A stretch of 51,463 nt of DNA. It comes from Synechococcus sp. GreenBA-s. GTDB lineage: Bacteria; Cyanobacteriota; Cyanobacteriia; PCC-6307; Cyanobiaceae. The stretch's first letter is position 1, and every line of letters begins with the position of its first letter. A program made the position numbers and the translations under genes. Of this stretch, positions 34,384 through 43,382 are shown piece after piece. The notes beneath the pieces were generated by a model. It was not told the origin of the DNA. It was given only the letters and a program-made list of their open reading frames with translations, and ran no database searches. The stretch spans positions 1-51,463 of the forward strand of contig NZ_JAGQBX010000017.1 in assembly GCF_024345855.1 (NCBI RefSeq). Reading direction: 5' to 3'.

Positions 34384-36375
34384 TCAGCCCTGCAGGTAGG
34401 TGGTCTGCCGCAGGCTCGTCTCCAGGTGATCCATCAGCCGGCGGGCATCGCTGATCTTCAGCTCGCCCCGCTGGATCGCCGCTTCGCTCGCCACCCGCAG
34501 CCGCTCCAGCAGCAGGTCGGGGTCGTGCTCCATCGCCTCCAGCACCGCGGCGTTGGTGCTGCCGCGCACCACGTGGTCCACCTGGTAGCCGCCACCGGCC
34601 CCTAGGCGGATGTGAACCGCATTGGTGCTGCCGAACAGGTTGTGCAGGTTGCCCATCACCTCCTGGTAGGCGCCGGCCAGGAACATGCCGATCCAGTAGG
34701 GCTCTCCTTCCCGCAGGGCGTGCAGCTCCAGCAGCGGCTTGGCCTGGCCGTCGCCGATGAAGCGGGCCAGTTTGCCGTCGGAGTCGCAGGTGAGATCGGC
34801 GAAGTGGCCCAGGCGCGTGGGTTCCTCATCGAGCCGGTGGATCGGCAGCAGCGGGAACAGCTGGTCGATCGCCCAGGTGTCGGGGGCGGAGCGGAACACC
34901 GAGAGGTTGGCGTAGTAGGTGCTGGCCAGGGCCGCCCGCAGGGCCCGCAGCTCATCCGGGATCGGACCGGAGGGCAGCTGCTCGGCGATGGCGGCGGCGC
35001 AGGCCCAGGTGAGCTGCTCGGCCATGGCCCGCTCCGGCAGGCCCAGGTAGCCGAGGCGAAAGGCGGAGAGGGCGTCGTCCTTGAACTTGAGGGCGTCGTT
35101 CCAGGCCTCCTGCAGCCGGTCCACCAGCCGCTCGCCCGGTTGGTGCGCCGGCGGGTCACCGGGCTGGTTGCCGCGCGGCTCGCCATCGCCGCCGGCGAGC
35201 GCCGTGATGCCGGCCAACGTCTCGCGCAGGTTGCGGACGATCAGCGGCTCGCTCTGCGCCAGCGGCGGAATCCCCTCCGGCACCGACCCCGTGCCCAGCA
35301 CGTCGAACACCAGCACCGAGAAGTGGCTGGCGATGGCGCGGCCGCTCTCGCTCACCAGCGTCGGCACCGGCACCCCGTGGGGCTCGCAGCACTCGCGCAC
35401 GGTGGCCACCACGTCGTTGGCGTAGTTCTGCAGGGAGTAGTTGGTGGAGGCGGCGCTGGCGGTACGGCTGCCGTCGTAGTCGATGCCCAGGCCGCCGCCC
35501 ACATCCAGGTAGCCCATCGGGGCGCCCAGCTTGGTGAGCTCCACGTAGATCTGCCCCGCTTCCTGCAGGGCGTCCTTGAGCACGGCGATGTCGTTGATCT
35601 GGCTGCCCACGTGGAAGTGCAGCAGGCGCAGCTCATCCAGCAGATCGGCCCGGCGGAGGGCCTCCACCGTGGCGAGCACATCGGGGATCGCCAGGCCGAA
35701 CTTGGCCCGATCGCCCACCGAGCTGCCCCAGCGGCCGGTGCTGCGGGCCGAGAGCTTGGCGCGGATGCCGATCAACGGGGCGGCCCCCAGCTCGTGGCTG
35801 GCGCGGATGATCCGCTCGATCTCATCGGCCTGCTCGATCACCACCACTGGCTGCCGGCCGAGCCGCCGGGCCAGGATCGCCGTCTCGATGTAGCGCTGGT
35901 CCTTGTAGCCGTTGCAGATCAGCAGCGCCTCGGGGTCGTCGATCAGCGACAGGGCGATCAACAGCTCGGCCTTGCTGCCCGCCTCCAGGCCAAAGTGCCA
36001 GCGCCGGCCGCTCTCCACCAGCTGCTCCACCACGTGGCGCTGCTGGTTGCACTTCACCGGGAACACGCCCTGGTAGCGGCCGGCATAGCCGTACTGGGCG
36101 ATGGCGCGGGCGAAGGCGGCGTTGAGGCGCTCGAGCCGGTCTTCGAGGATGTCGTCGAAGCGGATCAGCAGCGGCAGCGAGAGGTTGCGGCCCTGCAGGC
36201 CCTGCACCAGTTCCACCAGATCGAGGGAGCCGCCGCGGTCGCCGCGGGGCTGCACGATCACGTGGCCGCGGCTGTTCACCGAGAAGTAGGGATCCCCCCA
36301 GCGCTCCAGCCCATAGAGGGCGGCGCTGTCGGCCGGGGTCCAGGCGGCGCCGGTGGCAGGTTGGGCGAGCACCAT
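34384..36375 (-). CDS. speA: Biosynthetic arginine decarboxylase
   Basis: This 663-residue, PLP-dependent enzyme converts arginine to agmatine for polyamine synthesis. The PLP lysine is in [10 protein letters not shown]. Other family markers are [46 protein letters not shown], and the substrate-binding VSESGRAI. The C-terminal 200 residues are the helical domain usual for SpeA. The ATG at 36373-36375 gives the family length; longer frames upstream overlap ndk's leader and are Pro/Arg shadows. It diverges from ndk with about 130 bases between. Confidence 0.95.
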   Translation of the reverse strand: MVLAQPATGAAWTPADSAALYGLERWGDPYFSVNSRGHVIVQPRGDRGGSLDLVELVQGLQGRNLSLPLLIRFDDILEDRLERLNAAFARAIAQYGYAGRYQGVFPVKCNQQRHVVEQLVESGRRWHFGLEAGSKAELLIALSLIDDPEALLICNGYKDQRYIETAILARRLGRQPVVVIEQADEIERIIRASHELGAAPLIGIRAKLSARSTGRWGSSVGDRAKFGLAIPDVLATVEALRRADLLDELRLLHFHVGSQINDIAVLKDALQEAGQIYVELTKLGAPMGYLDVGGGLGIDYDGSRTASAASTNYSLQNYANDVVATVRECCEPHGVPVPTLVSESGRAIASHFSVLVFDVLGTGSVPEGIPPLAQSEPLIVRNLRETLAGITALAGGDGEPRGNQPGDPPAHQPGERLVDRLQEAWNDALKFKDDALSAFRLGYLGLPERAMAEQLTWACAAAIAEQLPSGPIPDELRALRAALASTYYANLSVFRSAPDTWAIDQLFPLLPIHRLDEEPTRLGHFADLTCDSDGKLARFIGDGQAKPLLELHALREGEPYWIGMFLAGAYQEVMGNLHNLFGSTNAVHIRLGAGGGYQVDHVVRGSTNAAVLEAMEHDPDLLLERLRVASEAAIQRGELKISDARRLMDHLETSLRQTTYLQG

Positions 36376-36508
36376 CGGGCCGGCACGGGCGGATGCGGCG
36401 AAATCTAGGCAGCGGCGCTGGGCTGAGCCGGCCGGGCCAGGTGTGCAGCCTGCTTGCCAAGCGGCAGGGCGCCCGCAGACGATGGGCCGGATCCGACGTT
36501 TTGACCCC

Positions 36509-36967
36509 ATGGCCGCCGAACGCACCTTTATTGCCATCAAGCCCGATGGCGTGCAGCGCGGTCTGGTGGGGGAGATCCTGGGCCGCTTCGAGCGCAAGGG
36601 CTTCAAGCTGGTGGGCCTCAAGCAGCTCACCCCCAGCCGTGAGCTGGCCGAGAGCCACTACGGCGTGCACCGCGAGCGCCCCTTCTTCGCCGGCCTGGTG
36701 GACTTCATCACCTCCGGCCCGGTGGTGGCGATGGTGTGGGAAGGCGACGGCGTGATCGCCAGCGCCCGCAAGCTGATCGGCGCCACCAAGCCCCTGGAGG
36801 CCGAGCCCGGCACCATCCGCGGCGACCTGGCCGTGAACATCGGCCGCAACGTGATCCACGGTTCCGACGCCCCCGAAACCGCCGCCTTCGAGATCGGCCT
36901 CTGGTTCCAGCCCTCCGAGCTGAGCGACTGGACCCCCGCCGACCAGACCTGGCGCGTCGAGGCCTGA
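36509..36967 (+). CDS. ndk: Nucleoside diphosphate kinase
   Basis: This 152-residue NDK equalises NTP pools by gamma-phosphate transfer via a phospho-His. The catalytic His lies in NVIHGSDA; the N-terminus [20 protein letters not shown] and C-terminus [14 protein letters not shown] are standard. The ATG at 36509 was chosen over in-frame upstream starts because the family begins right there. It is first in a same-strand run leading into the FecR/cyclase cluster, but a GC hairpin separates it from the next gene. Confidence 0.97.
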   Translation: MAAERTFIAIKPDGVQRGLVGEILGRFERKGFKLVGLKQLTPSRELAESHYGVHRERPFFAGLVDFITSGPVVAMVWEGDGVIASARKLIGATKPLEAEPGTIRGDLAVNIGRNVIHGSDAPETAAFEIGLWFQPSELSDWTPADQTWRVEA

Positions 36968-36977
36968 GTCGTCAGGC

Positions 36978-37002
36978 TGGGGGCCCGCTTCGCTGGCCCC
37001 CA
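36978..37002 (+). terminator. Perfect GC hairpin between ndk and the first FecR gene
   Basis: TGGGGGCC (36978-36985) and GGCCCCCA (36995-37002) are an exact 8-base inverted repeat with a nine-base loop. The right arm includes the A of the FecR ATG. No U-tract follows, so it may limit read-through or mask the FecR start rather than terminate outright. Confidence 0.4.
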
Positions 37003-37763
37003 TGCCTTTGGCTGAACGCCACCACGCCGCCTGGCCGGGACGCCGGATCTCCAACGGGGCTGTGGCGGCTGGAACGGTCCCGTTCCTGGCCGGCGCGCTC
37101 CTGGTCGCTGGCCTTCCACCGGCCTCTGGGCAGTCCGCCGCCATCCAGCCGAAGGTGGTGGATGTGCCATCCCGGCCGGCCTTCGTGCGTCCACCGGGCA
37201 CCCGGGAGCAACCGGCCCGGGCCGGCCAGCCGTTGCCCGGCAGCTCCCTGCTGCGCACCCAGCGACCAGGGCGCATGCAGGTGCAACTGGCCGATGGCCG
37301 CGGCTTCCGTCTGGGGGGCGACGCCATGCTTCGCCTCAGCGACGACGCGCTGCAGCTGGAGCGTGGTGAAATCATTGCCTGGCTGAAGCCAGGGACCCGC
37401 TCGAGTGCTCCCTTGCGGGTGCGAACCCGCGTGGGCACAGCTTCGATCGTGGGAACCACGCTGTTTATCGAGGCCGGCCCCGATCAGGTGCGCTTCCTGA
37501 GCTGGGAAGGCAAGGTGCGGGTGGACCCCGAGGACGGCCAGCCCCCGGTGATTCTCAATGGAGCTGAGACGGTTGTGTGGAAGGGCGGTGCCTGGGGCCC
37601 CCGCACGCGCCTGAGCCCTGAGGAAGCTCGCACCCGTCGGCGCACCAGCCGGCTACTCAACGGCTTCGCGCAGCCGATGGAGACCCTGCCCCTGGTCGAA
37701 CGCACCTTGCAGGAGGTCTCGGCGTCGGGCCCGGCGGAGGCGTCCTCCGGGCCCATCCGATGA
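37002..37763 (+). CDS. Exported FecR-domain protein (first of the cyclase cluster)
   Basis: This 253-residue protein has a signal peptide-like N-terminus (AVAAGTVPFLAGALLVAGLP, about 20-40). A FecR-type beta domain spans about 55-190: GSSLLRTQRPGRMQVQLADG, GFRLGGDAMLRLSDDALQLE, RVRTRVGTASIVGTTLFIEA, VRFLSWEGKVRVDPEDGQ. FecR-domain proteins sense or relay signals in the periplasm, often by contacting a membrane partner. It ends 11 bases before the CHASE2 cyclase start, so the two are almost certainly co-expressed, and a physical contact with the CHASE2 domain is a reasonable inference. It is less similar to the FecR proteins at 27868, 39732 and 40733 than those are to each other. Confidence 0.82.
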   Translation: MPLAERHHAAWPGRRISNGAVAAGTVPFLAGALLVAGLPPASGQSAAIQPKVVDVPSRPAFVRPPGTREQPARAGQPLPGSSLLRTQRPGRMQVQLADGRGFRLGGDAMLRLSDDALQLERGEIIAWLKPGTRSSAPLRVRTRVGTASIVGTTLFIEAGPDQVRFLSWEGKVRVDPEDGQPPVILNGAETVVWKGGAWGPRTRLSPEEARTRRRTSRLLNGFAQPMETLPLVERTLQEVSASGPAEASSGPIR

Positions 37764-37773
37764 GGTGCCGGCG

Positions 37774-39687
37774 ATGAGCGGGCCCAGGCGCCATCTCCGG
37801 GGCGTCGCCTGGGCCGGCCTGCTGACCCCCCTGCTGTGGCGTCTGGGTGTGCTGATGCCGCTGCTCGCCGCCCTGCCGGTGTTCCAGCCCGCGTCCCCCG
37901 GCCAGGCGATGGCGGCCTTGGAGGCCCAGGCCCAGGCCCTTGCGTTCCGCCTGCGGGGGCTGAGACCGGTGCCGGAGGAGCTGGTGATCCTGGCCATCGA
38001 CGCCGACTCCCTGGCCCTCGATGGCCTCTTGGCCCCCGGTGAGCGCGACAGCCTGCCGCTCTGGCGTGCCATGGGGGCCTGGCCATGGCCGCGGGCCCTG
38101 CAGGCCGAGCTGGCGGCCACGGCCCTGGAGGGCGGCGCCGCCCGGGTGGTCTTCAACGTGGTGCAGGCCCAGGCGAGTCGATTCGGGCCCACCGACGACG
38201 CGGCCTTTGTGCAGCGCCTGGCTCCCTGGCGGGATCGGGTGGTGTTGGCGGCGGCCGTCACGCGCCAGGGGCTGCCGGGAGCGGGCGAGGGCAGCGTGCA
38301 GGTTCAGCTCAGCCGTCCCCAGGCGCCCCTCGCGGCGGCGGCCGTGCCCGTGCCGGCCCTCACCACCGTGCTCCAGAGCCCCCAGGGGATGGCGGAGGCG
38401 ATCCCTGGCCAGGACTGGATCGATGACCAGCTCGGCGCCTTCTCCCCACCCCTGCCGCGGCCCTTGGCCTACGCCGCCAGCTCCGTTCCCGTGCCCCGCC
38501 AGCCGGTGGGCATTGATTTCCCCGGCCCCAGCGGCACCATCCCCCAGGTGCCGGCCTGGCAGGTCCTTGCGCAGCCCGCGGGGTTCTGGCGCGGTCGCAC
38601 CGTCCTGATCGGCGCCACGGCACCCGACCTGGGTGACCAGCAGGAGACCCCCTTCGGCCCCCAGAGCGGCACGGAGGTTCAGGCCGCAGCCCTGGCCAGT
38701 GTCCTCGCCGGGACCGGCTTCCGCCATCTGGATCCGGTCCCGGCCACTGGGCTGCTGGTTGCCTGGGCAGCCGTCGTGCTGCTGGCCCTGGGACGCCCGC
38801 GTCAGGCCAGTGACACCGCCACTCTGGCGTTGGCCCTGGCGCTGGGCGCCCTGGTGGCGGGGGGCGGGCTGTGGCTCATGGCCCACCGCGTGCTGCCCGT
38901 TCCCGCCCTGCTGCTGGCACCCCTGCTCGGGGGCGGGCTGCGGGGTGGTGGCCAGTGGCGCCTGGAAAGCCGGGAGCGGGCCTACCTGCATCAGGTGCTG
39001 GCCCGTCGCCTTTCACCCGCCCTGCTGCGCGAGCTCCTGAGGAATCCCGGGCCCCTGGGCACCCAGCTGGGGGGCAGTCGCGCCCGCTGTGTGGTGTTGT
39101 TCACCGATCTGGTCGACTTCACGCCCCTCAGCGCCCAGCTGGAGCCTGCGGCGCTGTTCGCCCTGTTGAATCGCTACTTCGCGGCGATCGGCGGGGCCGT
39201 GATCGAGGAGCAGGGGCTGCTCGACAAGTTCATCGGCGATGCCCTGATGGCGGAGTTCGGTGTGCCCCGCAGCCGTGGCGATGCGGTGGAGGCCCTGGCG
39301 GCGGTGCGGGCGGCCCTGGCGATGCGGGAGCGGCTGGTGGCGCTCAACCGGGAGCTGGCAGCCCAGGGCCTCCCCTCCCTGCGCCAGGGGATCGGTCTGC
39401 ATGTGGGGGATGTCATCGCCGGCAATCTGGGATCCCCCCAGCGGCTCGAGTTCACGGTGATCGGCGCGGCCGTGAATGTGGCCAGCCGGCTGGAGGGCCT
39501 CACCCGCCGCTTCCCCGACCATTCGATCCTGATCAGTGGTGAGCTGCTGGCCCTGCTGCCGCCGGGCGTGGAGGTGGAATCCCTGGGGCGCCATCCCCTC
39601 AAGGGCTGGCCCCAGCCCCTGGAGGTGTTTGGCCTGCGGGGGCTGGGGCCAGCGGCGGCTGGCGACCGGGGCCTGGCTTCGTTCTGA
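37774..39687 (+). CDS. CHASE2-domain adenylate cyclase (first)
   Basis: This is a 637-residue transmembrane cyclase. A first span (about 12-35) is followed by an extracytoplasmic CHASE2 sensor (LVILAIDADSLALDG, ARVVFNVVQAQAS, TVLIGATAPDLGDQQETPFG), then two or three spans (LLVAWAAVVLLALG, LALALALGALVAGGGLWLMA, VPALLLAPLLGGGL). The class III cyclase domain covers about 430-615: metal Asp in FTDLVDFT and DKFIGDALMAEFG, and Asn/Arg in NVASRLEG. The base-selecting residues are Lys (DKFIGD) and Thr (EFTVIG), the adenine-type pair of Anabaena CyaB1, so cAMP is the likely product. ATG 37774 preferred over GTG 37765. Confidence 0.9.
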   Translation: MSGPRRHLRGVAWAGLLTPLLWRLGVLMPLLAALPVFQPASPGQAMAALEAQAQALAFRLRGLRPVPEELVILAIDADSLALDGLLAPGERDSLPLWRAMGAWPWPRALQAELAATALEGGAARVVFNVVQAQASRFGPTDDAAFVQRLAPWRDRVVLAAAVTRQGLPGAGEGSVQVQLSRPQAPLAAAAVPVPALTTVLQSPQGMAEAIPGQDWIDDQLGAFSPPLPRPLAYAASSVPVPRQPVGIDFPGPSGTIPQVPAWQVLAQPAGFWRGRTVLIGATAPDLGDQQETPFGPQSGTEVQAAALASVLAGTGFRHLDPVPATGLLVAWAAVVLLALGRPRQASDTATLALALALGALVAGGGLWLMAHRVLPVPALLLAPLLGGGLRGGGQWRLESRERAYLHQVLARRLSPALLRELLRNPGPLGTQLGGSRARCVVLFTDLVDFTPLSAQLEPAALFALLNRYFAAIGGAVIEEQGLLDKFIGDALMAEFGVPRSRGDAVEALAAVRAALAMRERLVALNRELAAQGLPSLRQGIGLHVGDVIAGNLGSPQRLEFTVIGAAVNVASRLEGLTRRFPDHSILISGELLALLPPGVEVESLGRHPLKGWPQPLEVFGLRGLGPAAAGDRGLASF

Positions 39688-39731
39688 GAATGGGTTGAGA
39701 ATGGCGGGCGGTTCCCTGCAGGCGATCCGCC

Positions 39732-40505
39732 ATGCCGCCATCTGCCCTGTCGCGATCCGCCCTGTCGCGATCTGCCAGGCCGTGCGTCGAGCGGACCACC
39801 GCCGTGCGGGCCGCCGGTCTGACCGCCACATTGACCCTGATGGCTGGGCTGCTGTCCCCCTGGGCTGCCCAGGCGGCCGAAACGGCCACCGTGCGCGAGA
39901 TTCTCGATGGCAATGAGCTCTTCATCAATGAGCGCCAGGCCAAGGTGAACGACCGGGCAGTGGCGCCGCAGGGGATCAACACCCTCAACAGTCGCGCCCA
40001 GCTCAGTTTCGCCTCGGGGGCGGCCGGCCGCCTCAATCGCTTTTCGGAGTTGCGGCTCGGCACCGGCTGCTTCCTACTGGCCAAGGGCGAGGTGTTGGTG
40101 TCCGGCAAGCAGAGCGGCTGCACCCGCTCCTCCCGGCTCAGCGTGCGGGGGACCAATTACGTCCTCACGGTCGACGAGCAGGGCGTTTCGGAGCTTTCGG
40201 TGCTGGAGGGTTCGGTCGAGGTGGAGCCCCTCAAGGACGGCCAGTCCACGGGCCAGCCCACGACCACCGTGAATGCCGGCGAGCGGTTGCGCCTGTCTGC
40301 TGCCGGGGTGGTGCTCACCCTGCTTCGGCTCAGCAGCGGCGATTACTCCAGCATCCTCGGAGGTCCCCTGTTTGAGGGCTTTCGGGCGCCCCTGCCGGCC
40401 TTTGGGTCGCTGGAGAGCTATATCCGCTCCTCTGTCCCCGGTGTATCGCTTCCCTCGCTGCCGGCGGCACCGGTGCCCTCCTTCGGGTTCCCTCGCTTCT
40501 TCTGA
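39732..40505 (+). CDS. Exported FecR-domain protein (second)
   Basis: This 257-residue exported protein has a signal region (AGLTATLTLMAGLLSPWAAQ A) ending near residue 48. The FecR-like domain (about 50-170) shares its motif order with the proteins at 27868 and 40733: TVREILDGNELFINERQAKV, SRAQLSFASGAAGRLNRFSE, LRLGTGCFLLAKGEVLVSGK, RLSVRGTNYVLTVDEQG, LSVLEGSVEVEPL. Two Cys (GTGCF, QSGCT) are conserved in this subgroup and could form a disulphide. The tail is Pro/Phe-rich. It starts 44 bases after the first cyclase. Confidence 0.82.
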   Translation: MPPSALSRSALSRSARPCVERTTAVRAAGLTATLTLMAGLLSPWAAQAAETATVREILDGNELFINERQAKVNDRAVAPQGINTLNSRAQLSFASGAAGRLNRFSELRLGTGCFLLAKGEVLVSGKQSGCTRSSRLSVRGTNYVLTVDEQGVSELSVLEGSVEVEPLKDGQSTGQPTTTVNAGERLRLSAAGVVLTLLRLSSGDYSSILGGPLFEGFRAPLPAFGSLESYIRSSVPGVSLPSLPAAPVPSFGFPRFF

Positions 40506-40732
40506 GGCTCGTCTGATCCGGGCCCCTGCGGGCCCCATGACCTCGGGCCGTGCCGCCAGGTTGACAACGAGGCCGTTGCGGGGGGGGGGATTGAGATGCT
40601 GATCTCCGTCATCGGCCGTGATTACACCAATTGCGGTGGTTGCCATGTCTCGGTATGCCCCGATACTGAGGGTCGGGTCAAGCTGACTGAGGCTTTGCCC
40701 CATACCGGTCTTCCTGCGCGCGCTTCTTCCCC

Positions 40733-41443
40733 ATGGCACAGGTCTCTCGGCCCCGCCTTCGTCGTTGCTCCCCCGGCTTTGCGCTGACGGCTGTGGTCCT
40801 GTCGCTTCTGGGCTCGGCGGCGGCACCGCCTGCCGAGGCCGCCAAGGCCCGGGCCACCGTGACCGAGATCCTGGACGGCACGGAATTCTTCATTGAAGCC
40901 AAGCCGGCCAAGGTGCTCCAGCAGGCCACCACGCCTGAGGTGGTGAGCACCAAGAGCAGCCGCGGCACCCTGGCCTTCAGCAACGGGGCGATGGCGCGGA
41001 TCAATCGCAACTCCCAGTTCAAGCTGCAGTCCAGCTGCTTCCTGCTCACCAAGGGCCAGGTGCTGATCTCAGGCCCCCAGAACGCCTGCATTCCCAGCAT
41101 GAAGATGGCGGCCCGGGGTACCAATTACATCGTGGAAGTGCTGGACGATGGCACCACCCAGCTCTCCGTGCTGGAGGGGGTGGTGCAGCTGGAGAACACT
41201 GACCCTCGCAAGCGGGCCTGGATCAATCCGATCGATCGGGAGACGGTGCGCATCTCCCCGACCGGCGAAATCCTGGATCGGCGCTGCATGGTCTCCACCG
41301 ACTACAAGGCCGTGCTCAAGGGTCCCCTCTTCCAGGGGTATGAGAAGCCCCTGCCGGCGTTCAACAGCCTGAGCAACCTGCTGAGCGTCAACGTGCCCCT
41401 GCCGCGGGCGGCCCTGTCGGTGCTGAGCTTCGGCCTGTTCTGA
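40733..41443 (+). CDS. Exported FecR-domain protein (third)
   Basis: This 236-residue exported protein has a signal peptide (GFALTAVVLSLLGSAAAPPA) followed by the same FecR series: TVTEILDGTEFFIEAKPAKV, SRGTLAFSNGAMARINRNSQ, LQSSCFLLTKGQVLISGPQN, ARGTNYIVEVLDDG, LSVLEGVVQLEN. It looks like a tandem duplicate of the gene at 39732; both keep the paired Cys and an LLSVN/LESYI-like tail. It lies 22 bases before the second cyclase. The 226 bases upstream hold no gene I can support and could carry a promoter for this pair. Confidence 0.83.
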   Translation: MAQVSRPRLRRCSPGFALTAVVLSLLGSAAAPPAEAAKARATVTEILDGTEFFIEAKPAKVLQQATTPEVVSTKSSRGTLAFSNGAMARINRNSQFKLQSSCFLLTKGQVLISGPQNACIPSMKMAARGTNYIVEVLDDGTTQLSVLEGVVQLENTDPRKRAWINPIDRETVRISPTGEILDRRCMVSTDYKAVLKGPLFQGYEKPLPAFNSLSNLLSVNVPLPRAALSVLSFGLF

Positions 41444-41465
41444 GCGGCGGCCCGGCCGATCCGCC

Positions 41466-43382
41466 ATGGCCCGCTTCCTGCCCCGCCAGCTCGCCCTCCC
41501 GTTCCTCTCAGCGGCGGTGCTGCTTGCCGTGGCGGGCCTGACGGCCCATCCGCCGGCTGAGTTGCGTGGCTGGGAGCGCAGCCTGGAGAACCTGATGGTG
41601 CGGCTGCGGGGCGAGCGGCGCCCGCCGGATCGGCTGGTGGTGGTCGCCATCGACGACTCCACCCTGCAGCAGGGGGCCTGGTTCCTCGACCAGCCCAAAG
41701 GCCAGGCGGCCATTCCCCGCTGGGCCCAGGGCATCAGCACCCTGCCCTGGCCGCGGGCTCGCTATGGGGATCTGCTGGATCGGCTCTTCCAAGCCGGGGC
41801 CAGCGCCGTGGCGCTCAACGTGGTGTTTGAAGGCCCCAGCGGCCGTGGCGCCGACGACGATGCGGCCTTGGCTGATGCTCTGCGCCGCCACAAGGGCCGG
41901 GTGGCCCTGGCGGCCGAAATGCTCGAGACCCGGGATCAGACGGTGGCCGGCCTGACGCTGGTGCAGCCCCCGACGCCCCTGTTGCAGGCGGCCGGTCCGT
42001 TCAATCTGGGGCTTACCAATACCCTCCCCCCCACCCAGGGCGAGCCGGCGTTTCATCCAGAGGTCTATAGCCGCGGGGTGCTGCCCGCCAGCGGAGCAGA
42101 CGCCTACCCGTCCCTGTCCTCCACGCTGCTGCGGCGGGCCGGCATCCACAGTCGCCAGCAAGACGAGCAGCGACAGCTCAACTTCTACGGGCCCGAGGGG
42201 CGCTTTGAGCGGGTGTCCGCCTGGGAAGTGCTCGATCCTGATCGCTGGAGTCGCCATCCCAAGCGCAACCGGCTCCAGAACGCCCTCGTCGTGGTCGGTC
42301 CGGTGGTCTCCCAGGGCGGGGCTGCCGGTACCCCCTCGCCCTACGGAGCCATCAGCGGCCTGGAGCTGCTCGCCACCGCCAGTGCCAACTCCCTGCTGGG
42401 CGATGGTCTGGTGCCTTGGCCCGCCTCGCCGCTGGGTCGGGGCCTGCTGGCGATGGTCCCGGTGCTGCTGGTGGTCCTGTCCGTGCGCGCCGGCACGGGG
42501 CTGGGGTTGCGGCTGGGCCTGGTGGGCGCCACGCTCGCTCTGGTGGTGGCGGTGGCCTTCCTGGCCCTGGTCCAGGCCCAGGTGTGGCTCCCCCTGCTCA
42601 CCCCTGCCGCAGGCCTTGTGCTGCTCGGCCTGCTCTACGGCGGCGATGCCTACCTGCGCGAGGAGGGCGAGCGGCGGCGACTGCGGCGCACCTTCGAGCG
42701 CTATGTGGCCCCCACGGTGGTGGCGGAGATCCTCTCGGATCCGGCGGCCGCCGAGGGGATCCTGCGGGGGCGACTGCTGCCGGTCACGGTGCTGTTCACC
42801 GACCTCAAGGGCTTCACCCAGCTCACCCAGCAGCGCAGCGGCAGCGGCGAGATCGAGCTGCACGTGCGCCAGCTCAACCGCTACCTGGGCGAGATGGTGG
42901 AGGTGGTGACGGCCCACGGCGGCACGATCGACAAGTTCATCGGCGATGCGGTGATGGCGGTATTCGGCTCCCCCATCAGCCGCGGCAGCGGCGAAGAGGC
43001 GGTGGCCGCGCTGCGCTGCGCCCAGGCGATGCGGGAGGCCCTGGCCGGTCTCAACCGGGAATGGGCGGAGGAGGGTCTGGTCCCGTTCGAGAACGGCATC
43101 GGCCTGGCGTCAGGCGAGGTGATCGTGGGCCAGATCGGCAGCCCCCGCCGGATGGAGTTCACCGTGATCGGCGACAAGGTGAACCTCGCCAGCCGGCTGG
43201 AGGGCCTCACCCGCACGGCGGGGGTGTCGATCCTCTGCGATGCCACCACAGCAGAGCTGGCGCAGGGCAGCCTGGAGATCCGTCCCATGGGAGAACAGCA
43301 GGTGAAGGGCATGGGGGCGATTCCGGTGTTCACCCCGGCCGAAGCTCAGGCCGATGCGCCGCTCCCGGGCGCGGGCAGCTGA
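41466..43382 (+). CDS. CHASE2-domain adenylate cyclase (second)
   Basis: This 638-residue paralogue of the first cyclase has the same layout: span, CHASE2 (DRLVVVAIDDSTLQQGAW, ASAVALNVVFEGPSGRG), spans (LLAMVPVLLVVLSVRAG, LGLVGATLALVVAVAFLALV, LPLLTPAAGLVLLGLLYGG), then a class III cyclase domain (about 435-615). Catalytic residues are intact: FTDLKGFT, DKFIGDAVMAVFG, Lys and Thr (EFTVIGDK) for adenine, and NLASRLEG. It ends in an Ala/Asp-rich tail overlapping the convergent thiO by 37 bases. Two paralogous cyclases, each preceded by a FecR gene, suggest duplication of a FecR-cyclase unit. Confidence 0.9.
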   Translation: MARFLPRQLALPFLSAAVLLAVAGLTAHPPAELRGWERSLENLMVRLRGERRPPDRLVVVAIDDSTLQQGAWFLDQPKGQAAIPRWAQGISTLPWPRARYGDLLDRLFQAGASAVALNVVFEGPSGRGADDDAALADALRRHKGRVALAAEMLETRDQTVAGLTLVQPPTPLLQAAGPFNLGLTNTLPPTQGEPAFHPEVYSRGVLPASGADAYPSLSSTLLRRAGIHSRQQDEQRQLNFYGPEGRFERVSAWEVLDPDRWSRHPKRNRLQNALVVVGPVVSQGGAAGTPSPYGAISGLELLATASANSLLGDGLVPWPASPLGRGLLAMVPVLLVVLSVRAGTGLGLRLGLVGATLALVVAVAFLALVQAQVWLPLLTPAAGLVLLGLLYGGDAYLREEGERRRLRRTFERYVAPTVVAEILSDPAAAEGILRGRLLPVTVLFTDLKGFTQLTQQRSGSGEIELHVRQLNRYLGEMVEVVTAHGGTIDKFIGDAVMAVFGSPISRGSGEEAVAALRCAQAMREALAGLNREWAEEGLVPFENGIGLASGEVIVGQIGSPRRMEFTVIGDKVNLASRLEGLTRTAGVSILCDATTAELAQGSLEIRPMGEQQVKGMGAIPVFTPAEAQADAPLPGAGS

